A DNA stretch of 64,000 nt from CBDCFT01 sp965216365 (GCA_965216365.1 CBDCFT010000070.1:62001-126000), one strand, 5' to 3'; shown: positions 19,998 through 29,441, counted from the first letter of the stretch. The notes: a model not told the origin generated them from the letters alone. Numbers and translations are program-made.

Positions 19998-21233
19998 TCA
20001 TACCGATGAACCGGGGCGTAGTGCGAGATATATTAATACTGCACCAAACAGTGCGTAGCCGGCAAACAGCAAACAAACCTGTTCGATGGATATACCCAGA
20101 TCCATCAACCCGCCCGCAATGACTGGCCCGAGCGCGGAAGAAAAAACACCCAATGCCGCGAACAGACTTTTAATGGCACCAAGATGGGCGACCCCATACA
20201 GTTCCGCCCAGATTGCGGACGCCGCAGTGTGGGCAATGCCGACATTGATGCCGGCCAGAATGAAATAAATCCACGCCGTCCACGGGTTATCGAAAATGGC
20301 CACCACGATCATGGCGGCGATCAATGGCCCGAGCATGTAGGGCACCAGCCGTACGGCGCTGTATCTATCGATCAACGGCCCCGAGGCCAGCGATGTCATG
20401 GTGACGGCGGCAGCGTAAATCACATAACTGCCGGTAATCCAGCCGTGTGACCACTGTTTCGCATCGGCTAGATTCAAATGATGAAAAAACATCGAAGTCA
20501 AAATCATTGAGGGTGCCAGTATGCCGGGTAACAACAAGAGAAAACGCCGGTCACGTAAGACCTCTGCCCGGGTCCATGATCGAACGCCGCTTGATGATCG
20601 GTCGGTGTCGTCGTGCAGGTTTCGCAGATGCGCGGCATGCCGTTCGGCATGATTTTTAAGAAAAACGAATATCGACGGGATAAAAATAATTATCAAAAAG
20701 CAGGCGGCAACGCGATATGACCAGCGCCAGCCGATGGCGCTGATAACCGTGACGGCGATGAATGGTAATAGAGCCTCACCCGCTGCAAATCCGATTGTAG
20801 CAATAGCGATAGCGCGCCCGCGTTGCTTGTCGAAGTAGCGCGCCATGCTGGTAATGGAAACATGGCTCATCAAGCCTTGGCCGGATTGACGCAACAGAAA
20901 AATCGCAAAAACTAGGCTGAAAACCCCGGTAGTGAATGACACGAACACGCACGCCACGATCAATAGCGCACAGGCGAGTAAGGTGTAGAGTAACAAGTTC
21001 AGGCGATCAATATGCTTGCCTGTCCACGGTAGTACCAACGCACTCGCCAGGGTGCCGATCATGTAAATGCTTCCCCAGGCGGTGTGACTCAACCCAAATT
21101 CAGTTTGAATGCTGGGGCCGAATATGCCAATAAAATATGTCTGACCAAAGCTCGATGCAAAAGCCATCGCAAAACCGAATCCAATGAAACGGCGATGGGT
21201 AGCCGCAAACTGGATATAACCGGCTAAGGGCAT
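19998..21233 (-). CDS. MFS transporter
   Basis: A 411-residue carrier with about 12 membrane segments. The first segments read FIGFGFAMAFASSFGQTYFI and WGSIYMIGTLASALVLP; the cytoplasmic loop after segment 2 carries GKHIDRLN, the MFS signature region, and FDKQRGRAIAIATIGFAAGE fits segments 4-5. It resembles the monocarboxylate/oxalate-type MFS group, but the substrate cannot be assigned. Single gene with no obvious partner. Confidence 0.85.
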   Translation of the reverse strand: MPLAGYIQFAATHRRFIGFGFAMAFASSFGQTYFIGIFGPSIQTEFGLSHTAWGSIYMIGTLASALVLPWTGKHIDRLNLLLYTLLACALLIVACVFVSFTTGVFSLVFAIFLLRQSGQGLMSHVSITSMARYFDKQRGRAIAIATIGFAAGEALLPFIAVTVISAIGWRWSYRVAACFLIIIFIPSIFVFLKNHAERHAAHLRNLHDDTDRSSSGVRSWTRAEVLRDRRFLLLLPGILAPSMILTSMFFHHLNLADAKQWSHGWITGSYVIYAAAVTMTSLASGPLIDRYSAVRLVPYMLGPLIAAMIVVAIFDNPWTAWIYFILAGINVGIAHTAASAIWAELYGVAHLGAIKSLFAALGVFSSALGPVIAGGLMDLGISIEQVCLLFAGYALFGAVLIYLALRPGSSV

Positions 21234-21427
21234 TCGTTAAACAAGCATGATGATGTTGGAGGTTATGAGATTGTGACTAACCACCGGATTGATTGTGGTT
21301 TAGTGATGTCAGAGCGGGGGCGAAAACCCAGTCTTGCGCAACGTGTTTAAACGTAGCGCAAGATTTTATAATCGAACGGGTGTAGTTCTGTTTGGCTTAA
21401 AAAAGCTTCTGGTCAAAGATTGGAAGC

Positions 21428-21694
21428 TTAACGCCTCTTCCGGCCCCGAGTCTTTTTCGGGTCTTCGAAGCGAATGCTCAACGGTTTTCCGTTAAAGTCT
21501 TTGTTATCCAGCCCTGCAATGGCGGCCCGTGCTTCGTGACCTTCCATTTCAACAAAGCCGAAACCCCTACATTTCCCGGAAAACACGTCGGTGATAAGTC
21601 TGATCGAGCGCACTGTCCCGAACTCCGAGAACAGCTCACTAACGGCTTCCTCGGTGGCGTCCGGAGTCAGATTGCCGACAAATAGTGTTTTCAA
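21428..21694 (-). CDS. RRM-domain RNA-binding protein
   Basis: An 88-residue single RNA recognition motif. RNP2 is LFVGNL at residues 4-9; RNP1 is CRGFGFVEM near residues 43-51; the tail KKTRGRKRR is basic. Such small glycine-poor RRM proteins occur in cyanobacteria and many proteobacteria and are often cold-linked. It lies about 250 bases downstream of the cold-shock gene on the same strand with a multi-hairpin spacer between. Confidence 0.92.
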   Translation of the reverse strand: MKTLFVGNLTPDATEEAVSELFSEFGTVRSIRLITDVFSGKCRGFGFVEMEGHEARAAIAGLDNKDFNGKPLSIRFEDPKKTRGRKRR

Positions 21695-21829
21695 ATCGAA
21701 TCCTCTCTATAAAAATATAAACCATGATCTGATTAATCAGGTGTTCGCTTGTCAAATCAAGTTTTAGAAGGCCGGTGGCAAATATAACCCAACGCGAACA
21801 CGCGTCAACGTTGTCTGCGTTGTCACAAT

Positions 21830-21921
21830 GGGGGTGTATTCGATGCCCCCCGTAACGGTGACTGCCTTGTCACCCGACCTGTTGTTAATGAAATAACCCC
21901 GTCTGTTAAACGGGGCATTTC
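21830..21921 (-). terminator. Three tandem hairpins downstream of the cold-shock gene
   Basis: Three stems lie between the csp and RRM genes. GGGGG/CCCCC is at 21830-21850, GGTGAC/GTCACC with a six-base loop at 21857-21874, and CCCCGT/ACGGGG extended by GAAAT/ATTTC at 21890-21921. The last is nearest the csp stop and is followed on the minus strand by a T-rich stretch, so it is a likely terminator. The other two are unexplained. Confidence 0.55.
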
Positions 21922-21948
21922 ATAATATGTCGCTAACGAAAAGCTGTG

Positions 21949-22155
21949 CTAGTCGCCTGTGGTCACTTGCGTGGCCTGTGGCCCTTTTTGCCCCTGCTCA
22001 ACTTCGTATTGAACGGTTTGACCTTCAGCCAGGGTTTTAAAACCACCGCCTGAGATCGCGGAGTAATGTACGAACACATCTTTGCCGCCATCAGCTGGAG
22101 CAATAAAACCAAATCCTTTTGACTCGTTGAACCACTTAACAGTACCGGTTGCCAT
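21949..22155 (-). CDS. Cold-shock protein, CspA family
   Basis: A 68-residue OB-fold nucleic-acid-binding protein. It contains GTVKWFNESKGFGFIAP (RNP1 KGFGFI) and KDVFVHYSAI (RNP2), the full signature of CspA-type RNA chaperones. AGAGGAAATATAG before the ATG gives a good ribosome site. The upstream 280 bases are gene-free and may carry a long leader, common in this family, though no fold was verified. Confidence 0.96.
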   Translation of the reverse strand: MATGTVKWFNESKGFGFIAPADGGKDVFVHYSAISGGGFKTLAEGQTVQYEVEQGQKGPQATQVTTGD

Positions 22156-22439
22156 CTATATTTCCTCTAAAAATATCAATTACGAAATTACGAATACGCC
22201 TAAGCGCATCAAAAAATAGCACAACTCTTACATTCGATTGTGAGATCAAAACGGGATTTCAATATTGCGGTAAAGCAGGACTTGAAATAACCTTGAAAGT
22301 GCGCGCTGACGCTATAGTAACTGATTTATGTTGGAAAACCTAATAATTCATCAGGTCGGTGCGGGGATGAATTAGCGCGATTTCACGCGCATCATTTGCA
22401 TGCTTGGAGCAGAATCGCGGCTCTGTTAATGTGGTTGAA

Positions 22440-23351
22440 ATGAAATACGATAATATTTTACAAACCGTCGGCAATACACCGGTTGTGCGTCTGCATAAAG
22501 TGCGGGGTACACGGGCGGCGGCTCTTTGGGTCAAGCTGGAGAGTTTTAACCCCGCAGGCTCGGTCAAGGACAGGCCCGCGCTGAATATGATTGAGGACGC
22601 CGAACGCCGTGGCAAGTTGAAACCCGGGGATACCATCGTTGAACCCACCTCGGGTAATACCGGCATCGGTCTCGCTATGGTGGCGGCCGTCAAGGGTTAT
22701 CCGGCGGTCTTTGTCATGTCGGAAGACATGAGCGAAGAGCGCAAGTCGATTTTGAAAGCCTATGGCAGCTCCATCGTTTTGACGCCGGCGCAAAAAGGCA
22801 CCGTAGGTGCCATCGAAGAAGCACGCCGGCTCGAAGCGGAGAAAGGGTATTTTTTTGTCGGTCAACATTTCAATCCGGCAAATCCTGAATCGCACAAAAC
22901 GACGGCGGATGAAATCTGGAATGATTTTGGCGATGAACTCGATGCAATCGTATGCACCACTGGAACCGGTGGTACGATTTCCGGGCTGAATGATTATTTG
23001 CGTGATCGCATGCCCGCGTTAAAAATTATCGCAACCGAGCCGGCTGACTCGCCCATCCTGTCGAAAGGCATCGCCTGTAAACACAAAATCATGGGTACGG
23101 CGCCGGGTTTTATTCCGGATACGCTGGACACCAGCGCGTACGATGAGATTATTGCCATCACAACCGAAGACGCATACGAAACCACTCGATTTCTGGCGCA
23201 AAAGGAAGGTATTTTCGCTGGCATATCCTGTGGCGCCGCTGTGTCAGGAATGATTAAAGTAGCCGCGCGTCCCGAAAGCCGTGATCAAGTGTTCCTGGCT
23301 ATCCTGCCCGATACCGGTGAGCGTTATTTAAGCACAGATCTTTGGGATTAG
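22440..23351 (+). CDS. Cysteine synthase (O-acetylserine sulfhydrylase)
   Basis: PLP enzyme making cysteine from O-acetylserine and sulfide (CysK/CysM group). ATG at 22440 gives about 303 residues. PLP lysine is Lys43 in NPAGSVKDRPALNMI; PTSGNTGIGLAMVAA binds substrate; GTGGTISG binds PLP phosphate; GISCGAAV is conserved near the C-terminus. An upstream TTG would add 12 residues without support. CysM-like (thiosulfate/sulfide) and CysK-like forms cannot be separated securely by eye, so no symbol is given. Confidence 0.9.
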   Translation: MKYDNILQTVGNTPVVRLHKVRGTRAAALWVKLESFNPAGSVKDRPALNMIEDAERRGKLKPGDTIVEPTSGNTGIGLAMVAAVKGYPAVFVMSEDMSEERKSILKAYGSSIVLTPAQKGTVGAIEEARRLEAEKGYFFVGQHFNPANPESHKTTADEIWNDFGDELDAIVCTTGTGGTISGLNDYLRDRMPALKIIATEPADSPILSKGIACKHKIMGTAPGFIPDTLDTSAYDEIIAITTEDAYETTRFLAQKEGIFAGISCGAAVSGMIKVAARPESRDQVFLAILPDTGERYLSTDLWD

Positions 23352-23716
23352 TTGCAGGCGGAGGACATTCAACTTTTGCAGGGTGGAACGTGTTTCGCCA
23401 TTGAACGGAAAAAGAGCGTTCGACCGTCAGCTTTCAGCAACCGGAATATCTACACTCAAGGAACACTGACAGCCGATTGCTGAAAACACGTTTTCGACGC
23501 GCGGGCGTGCCTCCTACAAATATATCTGTCTTCCCCTGGCGTTCGAGCGAACCGACTGATGCCGGTGTTGTGACTTACCGTGATAACAACGATTATGTCG
23601 ATGAATGATTTAAATCGATGTGCGATCATGGCATGCTGCCCGGGCTTGCGTTCAATCCCCCAGCAGAATCTTCCGGTTTATTTTTCCAGACTTTTACCGT
23701 AACCACCTCGCAATAA
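23352..23716. other. Gene-free interval with two inverted repeats
   Basis: No convincing coding sequence. It holds a short palindromic element (23382-23399) that recurs at 30914-30931, and an imperfect inverted repeat: TTTCAGCAACCGG at 23432-23444 against CCGATTGCTGAAA at 23473-23485, 12 of 13 bases pairing. The latter could be a transcript-end structure for the cysteine synthase gene, although no T-run follows directly. Confidence 0.5.
23382..23399. repeat. REP-like short palindrome, copy 1
   Basis: GGTGGAACGTGTTTCGCC forms an eight-base-pair stem with two G-T pairs around a two-base centre. It matches the element at 30914-30931 in 16 of 18 bases. Both copies are intergenic. Confidence 0.5.
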
Positions 23717-24955
23717 ATGAGTGTAAAAATTTCCGCCTTCACCTGGGCGGCATTGATTACCGGCTGTTTGTATTTTCTGGTTGCCTTCGTCTTACGCGTC
23801 TCGCCCAGTGTCATGGTCAATGACTTGATGCGGGATTTTTCGGTTGGGGCATCGGTTCTGGGCAACCTGTCTGCTTTCTATTTCTACACCTATGCCTCGA
23901 TACAGATTCCGATCGGTTTGATGATGGATCGCATCGGCCCGCGCCGTTTGATGACCGGCGCGGCGGCGGTATATGCCATGGGTTGTGTTGTGTTTGCGTA
24001 CAGCACCGATGTGACAACAGCTTATATCGGGCGTGCCATGATTGGTGCGGGTGCGGCCTTTGGTTACGTCGGCACGTTGACCATCGCGGCCAATGGGTTT
24101 CCGGTGCAATGGTTCGCTATGCTCGGTGGTGTATTGCAGATGTTCGGTATGGCTGGCGCCGTGGGCGGACAGGCGCCGACCGGGTTCCTGGTAGCGCAGT
24201 TCGGTTGGCGTCATTCCATGCTGATGTTTGCGCTTGCGACTGCGGTCATTGCGATACTGAGCTGGGTGTTTGTGCGCGATCAAAAACACGATTCCCGGCG
24301 CGGTGTGTCGTTGCGCGCGGGTCTTAAAACCGTGATGGGCAATCCACAAACCTGGTTGAATGCGTTTGTCGGTTTAGCGCTGACCGGCCCGATGCTGGCA
24401 TTCGCCGGTTTGTGGGGTGTGCCTTATTTGCAGACCGCTTATGACATGACTCGTACCACGGCTGCCGGCAACATGTCGGTTTTTTTTATTGGCTGGGGTA
24501 TTGCCGCGCCACTGGTAGGCCTGGCCTCTGACCGGATCGGCCGGCGCAAACCATTCCTGTTGTTCGGGTGTATCGGACTGGCGGCTATCCTGCTTGTCAT
24601 CCTAACGCTGCCCGGTTTGACGCGTTTCATGCTTATTTTCTTGTTTTTTGTTGGGGGCACGTTCGGCGCGTCCATGGTGGTGACTTTCGCCAATGTTAAA
24701 GAATTAAATCCACGTCACACCAGCGGCGCGGCTCTGGGCCTGGTCAATACCGCGGTCGTTGGTAGTGGTGCGTTGTTGCAACCGTTGATTGGTGTGTTGC
24801 TGGATGTCGCGTGGAACGGACAGATGCAGGCGGGCGCGCCTTTTTATGATGTCAATATGTATACCAACGCGTTACTGGTGTTGCCTGTTATTACAATGGC
24901 CGGATTTATTGCCAGTTTATTTCTCAGGGAGAGTTATTGTCGACAGATGGGTTAG
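23717..24955 (+). CDS. MFS transporter
   Basis: A 412-residue, 12-segment carrier. The loop after segment 2 reads LMMDRIGPRRLMTGAA, the MFS signature, repeated in the second half as LASDRIGRRKPFLLFG. Segment 4-5 region contains GRAMIGAGAAFGYVGTLTIA. The pattern resembles the nitrate/hexuronate-like DHA or ACS groups; the substrate is not assignable. No clear operon partner. Confidence 0.88.
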   Translation: MSVKISAFTWAALITGCLYFLVAFVLRVSPSVMVNDLMRDFSVGASVLGNLSAFYFYTYASIQIPIGLMMDRIGPRRLMTGAAAVYAMGCVVFAYSTDVTTAYIGRAMIGAGAAFGYVGTLTIAANGFPVQWFAMLGGVLQMFGMAGAVGGQAPTGFLVAQFGWRHSMLMFALATAVIAILSWVFVRDQKHDSRRGVSLRAGLKTVMGNPQTWLNAFVGLALTGPMLAFAGLWGVPYLQTAYDMTRTTAAGNMSVFFIGWGIAAPLVGLASDRIGRRKPFLLFGCIGLAAILLVILTLPGLTRFMLIFLFFVGGTFGASMVVTFANVKELNPRHTSGAALGLVNTAVVGSGALLQPLIGVLLDVAWNGQMQAGAPFYDVNMYTNALLVLPVITMAGFIASLFLRESYCRQMG

Positions 24956-25114
24956 GATCGATTCAAATTCAGTCGTATTAATATAGTTTTTGTTCAGGCT
25001 GGTTAACATTGTTTGACAATTGGGATGGTGAACATCTGTTACAGTTACTAAAAGTTCTATTAGTTAAGAGTGCACATAAAAGGACTATAAAATATAACTA
25101 TTACCAAAGGGAAT

Positions 25115-25825
25115 ATGCAAGAAGAAGATGTAAAACCAGAACTCGATCATGTTACTCGACTGGGCATCATGGGCGAGATTGCGGCTAACCTCGCGCACGA
25201 GCTGAACCAACCCCTGTCTGCCATTAGTTTGTACTGCGATGCGGCACTGGCTGCGGTGCAATCGCAGCAGGTTCCCGATCCCGCGTTAACCGGTCTTATT
25301 GAATCCGCACGTGAACAGGCCATGCGTGCAGGTGAAATAGTACGCCACATGCGCCAGTTTATTCGTAGCGCCGACCTGCCGGGGCAATCGGTACAACTGA
25401 ACGATCTGGCACGGCAGATGATGGCTTATGTCGAATCCGAGGCGAATCAGAAAAAAATCTTTCTCGAATCGTCCTTGGAAAAACGATTACCGGAGTTGAA
25501 CATAAATCGTGTGCAGATGGCACAGGTCTTCGGCACATTGTTACACCTGTCGTTATTGGATAGCGATAATAACTACGCAGCGAGTGGAAAAATTATTGTT
25601 AACACGAGCCTCACCGATGATGCCGTGGCATTCAGTATTAGCCGTCAAGGGACGCGATGGGCCAAGAAAAATGGAAGCGACCATACTGAACCCGAATTAG
25701 AAGAACAGGCCAATGCGGCCGATGTCGCGTTATCGATTAGCCGCTCCATTGTTGAGGCACACGGCGGCCAGTTATTGCAGTCTTCCAACCAATTCGATGT
25801 CATGTTGCCGTTAGAGACAAACTAA
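25115..25825 (+). CDS. Histidine kinase-like protein with degenerate ATPase domain
   Basis: A 236-residue cytosolic protein. The dimerisation/phospho-acceptor domain is intact: LGIMGEIAANLAHELNQPLS with His28, of the FixL/DctB type. The following ATPase-like domain lacks the key boxes. The N-box asparagine is missing (QVFGTLLHLSLLDS), the DxGxG G1 box is replaced by ISRQGTRW, and the G2 box reads AADVALSIS. Yet the framing segments INRVQMAQV and SRSIVEAHGGQL are clearly homologous. It probably cannot bind ATP normally; it may act as a phosphatase, phosphotransfer or dimerisation partner. The FixJ-type regulator starts 19 bases downstream. Confidence 0.85.
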   Translation: MQEEDVKPELDHVTRLGIMGEIAANLAHELNQPLSAISLYCDAALAAVQSQQVPDPALTGLIESAREQAMRAGEIVRHMRQFIRSADLPGQSVQLNDLARQMMAYVESEANQKKIFLESSLEKRLPELNINRVQMAQVFGTLLHLSLLDSDNNYAASGKIIVNTSLTDDAVAFSISRQGTRWAKKNGSDHTEPELEEQANAADVALSISRSIVEAHGGQLLQSSNQFDVMLPLETN

Positions 25826-25844
25826 TGACCTCCAGGATACTGCA

Positions 25845-26468
25845 ATGACAACCGGCAGCACGGTGTTTTTGGTCGACGATGATGCTGCAATTCGCGACTC
25901 TCTCACTGCGTTACTGCAGGCGAAAGGATACACCGTGCAGAGTTATGCTTCTGCGGAAAATTTCTTATGTGAGTGTGATCCTGAACAAACAGGATGTATC
26001 GTGCTGGATGTGAGTATGCCTGGAATGAGTGGTGTGGAACTGCAAAACGAGTTGCTTAACCGGGGTTGCACATCGCCCATCATTTTTATTTCCGGGCATG
26101 GTGATGTGCCCCTGGCGGTCAAGGCGATTAAAGCCGGCGCCAAGGATTTTCTGGAAAAACCTTTTCGTCAGACAGCGCTGCTGGAGTTAATCGAACAGGC
26201 TTTCGAAGAGGATTTGCAAAACCGGACGCAAAAAACACTGACCGATGCCGTTAAGTCTTACTTCGAGACACTGACTCCCCGGGAAAAAGATGTTATGACA
26301 TTGTTGGTGTCCGGGCCGGCCAATATGTCCAGCAAGGAAATCGCGCGTGAACTGGGTATCAGTCATCGCACCGTACACCATCATCGTGCCAGAGTGATGG
26401 AAAAAATGCGTGCAGAGTCGCTGCCCGATCTAGTTGCTAAGGCGAAGATTTGTGATTTAGATGGCTGA
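25845..26468 (+). CDS. FixJ-type response regulator (REC + LuxR HTH)
   Basis: A 207-residue two-domain regulator. The receiver has acidic residues DDD at 11-13, phospho-acceptor Asp55 in CIVLDVSMPGM, and the conserved lysine in FLEKPF. The DNA-binding domain from about residue 143 reads LTPREKDVMTLLVSGPANMS, then KEIARELGISHRTVHHHRAR, a LuxR/FixJ helix-turn-helix. Co-transcribed with the degenerate kinase. Palindromic sites downstream (29415-29441) are candidate targets, by inference only. Confidence 0.93.
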   Translation: MTTGSTVFLVDDDAAIRDSLTALLQAKGYTVQSYASAENFLCECDPEQTGCIVLDVSMPGMSGVELQNELLNRGCTSPIIFISGHGDVPLAVKAIKAGAKDFLEKPFRQTALLELIEQAFEEDLQNRTQKTLTDAVKSYFETLTPREKDVMTLLVSGPANMSSKEIARELGISHRTVHHHRARVMEKMRAESLPDLVAKAKICDLDG

Positions 26469-26506
26469 TCTGTAGTTTGTAATGAAATTTGGGGAGAGTA
26501 GAAATA

Positions 26507-27055
26507 ATGTTTCATTTTCGCGTGTCAAAACTGCATTCACGGGTATTACTGCTATGGGTAATGCTCATGTATTTCGGTTCTTGTAGGTTACTATTGGCGG
26601 ATGGGTTATCACAACCGTCCGGGCCGGTTGTTCTGACGGTCACGGGAAATATTCAGTATACCAATGCCCAGGATGACGACGGAAAGGGTAAAGCAGAATT
26701 TGACTGTGCGATGCTGGAGGCTATTGGGACGTCAGTGCGAGAGATGGAAACCGCGTGGACTAGTGGTCGGGTATCGTTTGAGGGAGTAATCGGTATCGAT
26801 TTGCTTAATGCCGTTGGCGCGAGCGGTGACACAGTTACGGCCATGGCTTTGAATGACTATGTAATCGACATACCCGCCTCAGATTTTAAAAATTACCCGG
26901 TAATGCTAGCGCTAAAAATGGATGGTGAGTATATGCGCATAAGGGATAAGGGGCCGTTATGGGTAATCTATCCACAAGACGAATACCCTGAACTGGATAG
27001 CCCCGCTACGCGACGTAAATGGGTATGGCAGCTTAATGCACTTCACATTAAGTAA
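26507..27055 (+). CDS. Periplasmic sulfite-oxidase-fold (molybdopterin-binding-like) protein
   Basis: ATG at 26507 follows GGGGAGAG. A signal peptide (LHSRVLLLWVMLMYFGSC) precedes a 150-residue domain: GPVVLTVTGNI, VSFEGVIGIDLLNAVGA, VTAMALNDYVIDIP, LALKMDGEYMRIRDKGPLWV and RKWVWQLNALHI. This pattern is that of small periplasmic relatives of the oxidoreductase molybdopterin-binding domain. The Cys that ligates molybdenum in sulfite oxidases is not at the expected place before VSFEG, so it may lack Mo and act as a sensor. It lies between the regulator and the hybrid kinase gene, supporting a signalling role. Confidence 0.75.
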   Translation: MFHFRVSKLHSRVLLLWVMLMYFGSCRLLLADGLSQPSGPVVLTVTGNIQYTNAQDDDGKGKAEFDCAMLEAIGTSVREMETAWTSGRVSFEGVIGIDLLNAVGASGDTVTAMALNDYVIDIPASDFKNYPVMLALKMDGEYMRIRDKGPLWVIYPQDEYPELDSPATRRKWVWQLNALHIK

Positions 27056-27082
27056 CTAAGTAACGGCATTGCGATTGCCAAA

Positions 27083-29362
27083 ATGAAAATGCTTAAGCGA
27101 AAACAGTATTTGATTAACCTTATTATGGCTGCATGTGTCGTGATGTTCTCGCTAGTATCGATATACGGTTTTATCGCTATCCAGAATAAAAATCAGTTTG
27201 TCGGTACTCAGTTCAACGGCGCCACCTGGTCCGCGTCCTCACTGGAACTGGAATACTGGCGGTTTTTGCATGAGCTTGAAGAGTATTTGAAAAAGGGTAC
27301 CAATAAGGAAAAGCTGTTGTTGCGGTTCGATATTTTTTGGAGCCGTTTGCCAGTCATGCGTCACAGTCCGGAAACGGGCGTTTTGCAAGATTTGCCAGAA
27401 TACGCGGCCAACATATCCCTCGTTGAACAATCGTTAGTGCGTATCGATCCGGTATTACAAGCGCTAACTCCCACCGATGTTGATAATGTCCAATTTGTGC
27501 GCGATGAAATGCACAAATTGGAAACGATAATCCACACCATTTTGCTTGACACCTATCAGGTTTGGTCGGACACCCTGACTTATGGTGAACAGAAAATTAA
27601 CAAACTGCGATACCTTTTGGTCGCCTCATTTGCCAGTATTTTGTTCAGCAGTTTTGGTTTGATTACCGGTCTCGTGCGTCAGTTGCGCTTTGGTCGCCGC
27701 ATGTTAACGGTTAATGAACAGGCGTTGGAGGTTGCCAAAACTCAAACGATCGCGCTGGAAAAGGAGATCGATGAACGTCAGCAAGCGGTAGCGGCATTAC
27801 GAGACAGCGAGAATCGATTTAAAGACGTCGCCGACATCGCCGCGGATTGGATTTGGGAATTGGATGAGCAGTTACGCTGTAGTTACTTGTCTGAACGCTA
27901 CCAGGAAATTACAGGTGTCGAACCGTCGAAAGTTTTGGGTCGCGGCCCGCCGGATTTTCCACGCTGGCAGGAGCAAAATGCCGGCGTCTTCGAAAGACAG
28001 GTGGAGTTGATGAATAACCGGCAAGTCATTGACAATGTAGAGATGTCATTCACCGCTGCTGACGGGTCTGAACGCAAAATAAGCGTTAACGGACACCCTT
28101 TGTTTGCGAATGACGGCCGGTTTCTGGGGTATCGAGGCGTTGGGCGTGACGTCACCGGGCGCGTCAAGGCAGAACAAGAGTTGCGTATGGCAAAAACCAG
28201 CGCGGAACAGGCCAATGCATCCAAGTCACGTTTTCTCGCGGCGGCCAGTCACGATCTGCGCCAGCCGCTGCAAACATTGCGTTTATTGAACAGTGCGCTG
28301 ACACAATCAGCTATTGATCCGCAGACCAAACTGATTACTGGCAAGCAGGCAGCCGCGTTGGATAGCATGGATCGCATACTCGACGTGCTACTCGATCTGA
28401 ACCGGCTGGAATTGGGTTCGATTCAACTCCAATGCCGTGCCTTTGCCCTTAAAACGCTAATGGATAGATTGGACGCAGATTTTAGGGATGCGGCAATAGC
28501 CAAGGGCTTGGCGTTTCGGCAAGTGCGTTGTGATACATGGATCAATAGCGATCCTGATTTGCTTTATACCGTGTTGCACAATTTTGTCTCCAATGCTCTG
28601 AAATACACCAGCAACGGCGGTATTCTTATTGGATGTCGTAAACGAGGTAAGCAGCTCAGCATCGAGGTCTGGGACACTGGTGTCGGAATTCCGGAGGATG
28701 GAAAACTGCTGATATTTGAAGAGTTTTATCAGGTTGACAATCCGGCCCGTGATCGCAGGCAGGGGCTTGGGCTGGGTTTGGCTATCGTAAACAGATTGAG
28801 CGGTTTGTTAGGGCATCCGGTCAATGTTCGCTCGAAAGTGGGTAAAGGTTCCATGTTTTCAATACAGGTTCCGCGCGGCATCAAACAAGCGAATCTGGAA
28901 CTCGGCCCTGACTATAGCCGTTTGCCAATAGAAAACAACTTTCGCGTAACCATATTGTGTATCGAGGATGACCCGGCGGTGTTGGAGTCATTAAAAATAC
29001 TACTGGAGTTGAAGGGTTATACCGTGTTGTCCGCACCCAATGGTCAGATTGCATTGGAGGTGATAGCGGGTGATGGCGCTCGACCCGATATTGTTATTTC
29101 TGACTATCGTTTGCCGGCCGGCGAGATGGGCACGGATGTTCTGCGACAAATCAACACCGTCCTGAACATGAAACTACCCGCAATACTGATAACTGGCGAT
29201 ACCTCGCTGGTCGATGCGAAAGATGTACAGGCGCTGGGTTGCCGTCTGCTGCACAAGCCGGTTAAGGGCGACGAGCTGGTCGACGTGATTCAGGACCTGT
29301 CGCCAGATAAAATGGAATTCAAGCGGACAAAATACCCGTTTCCGCGTCTCGTCAATGCCTGA
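27083..29362 (+). CDS. Hybrid sensor histidine kinase with PAS and C-terminal receiver
   Basis: A 759-residue membrane sensor. There are membrane segments near residues 11-31 and 178-200 with a periplasmic domain of about 150 residues between, then a coiled coil. A PAS domain begins near residue 242 (ENRFKDVADIAADWIWEL). The H-box is AAASHDLRQPLQT near residue 389, the N-box VLHNFVSNALKYTS, G1 DTGVGIPEDG and G2 GLGLGLAI, all intact. The receiver (ILCIEDDPAVLESL, Asp in DIVISDYRLPAG, Lys in LLHKPV) follows. It starts 27 bases after the periplasmic sulfite-oxidase-fold gene, whose product may be its partner. Confidence 0.93.
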   Translation: MKMLKRKQYLINLIMAACVVMFSLVSIYGFIAIQNKNQFVGTQFNGATWSASSLELEYWRFLHELEEYLKKGTNKEKLLLRFDIFWSRLPVMRHSPETGVLQDLPEYAANISLVEQSLVRIDPVLQALTPTDVDNVQFVRDEMHKLETIIHTILLDTYQVWSDTLTYGEQKINKLRYLLVASFASILFSSFGLITGLVRQLRFGRRMLTVNEQALEVAKTQTIALEKEIDERQQAVAALRDSENRFKDVADIAADWIWELDEQLRCSYLSERYQEITGVEPSKVLGRGPPDFPRWQEQNAGVFERQVELMNNRQVIDNVEMSFTAADGSERKISVNGHPLFANDGRFLGYRGVGRDVTGRVKAEQELRMAKTSAEQANASKSRFLAAASHDLRQPLQTLRLLNSALTQSAIDPQTKLITGKQAAALDSMDRILDVLLDLNRLELGSIQLQCRAFALKTLMDRLDADFRDAAIAKGLAFRQVRCDTWINSDPDLLYTVLHNFVSNALKYTSNGGILIGCRKRGKQLSIEVWDTGVGIPEDGKLLIFEEFYQVDNPARDRRQGLGLGLAIVNRLSGLLGHPVNVRSKVGKGSMFSIQVPRGIKQANLELGPDYSRLPIENNFRVTILCIEDDPAVLESLKILLELKGYTVLSAPNGQIALEVIAGDGARPDIVISDYRLPAGEMGTDVLRQINTVLNMKLPAILITGDTSLVDAKDVQALGCRLLHKPVKGDELVDVIQDLSPDKMEFKRTKYPFPRLVNA

Positions 29363-29414
29363 GTTCGGACGCTTTCGCCTTTCCCGCCGCGATAGCCCGC
29401 AAACTGACTACTAT

Positions 29415-29441
29415 AGGTAATATTACCTAGGTAATTTTCCT
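29415..29441. promoter_or_regulatory. Palindromic operator candidate with recurrent motif
   Basis: AGGTAATATTACCT at 29415-29428 is a perfect 14-base palindrome. Overlapping it, CTAGGTAATTTTCCT at 29427-29441 is identical to 42426-42440. Dyad AT-rich sites of this kind suit LuxR/FixJ-type dimers, and such a regulator is encoded 3 kb upstream; binding is inference. Confidence 0.4.

Noticed and set aside
23792..24349. 185-residue open frame antisense to the MFS carrier
   Set aside because: His/Arg-rich composition typical of an antisense shadow of a hydrophobic protein; the sense frame has clear MFS motifs.
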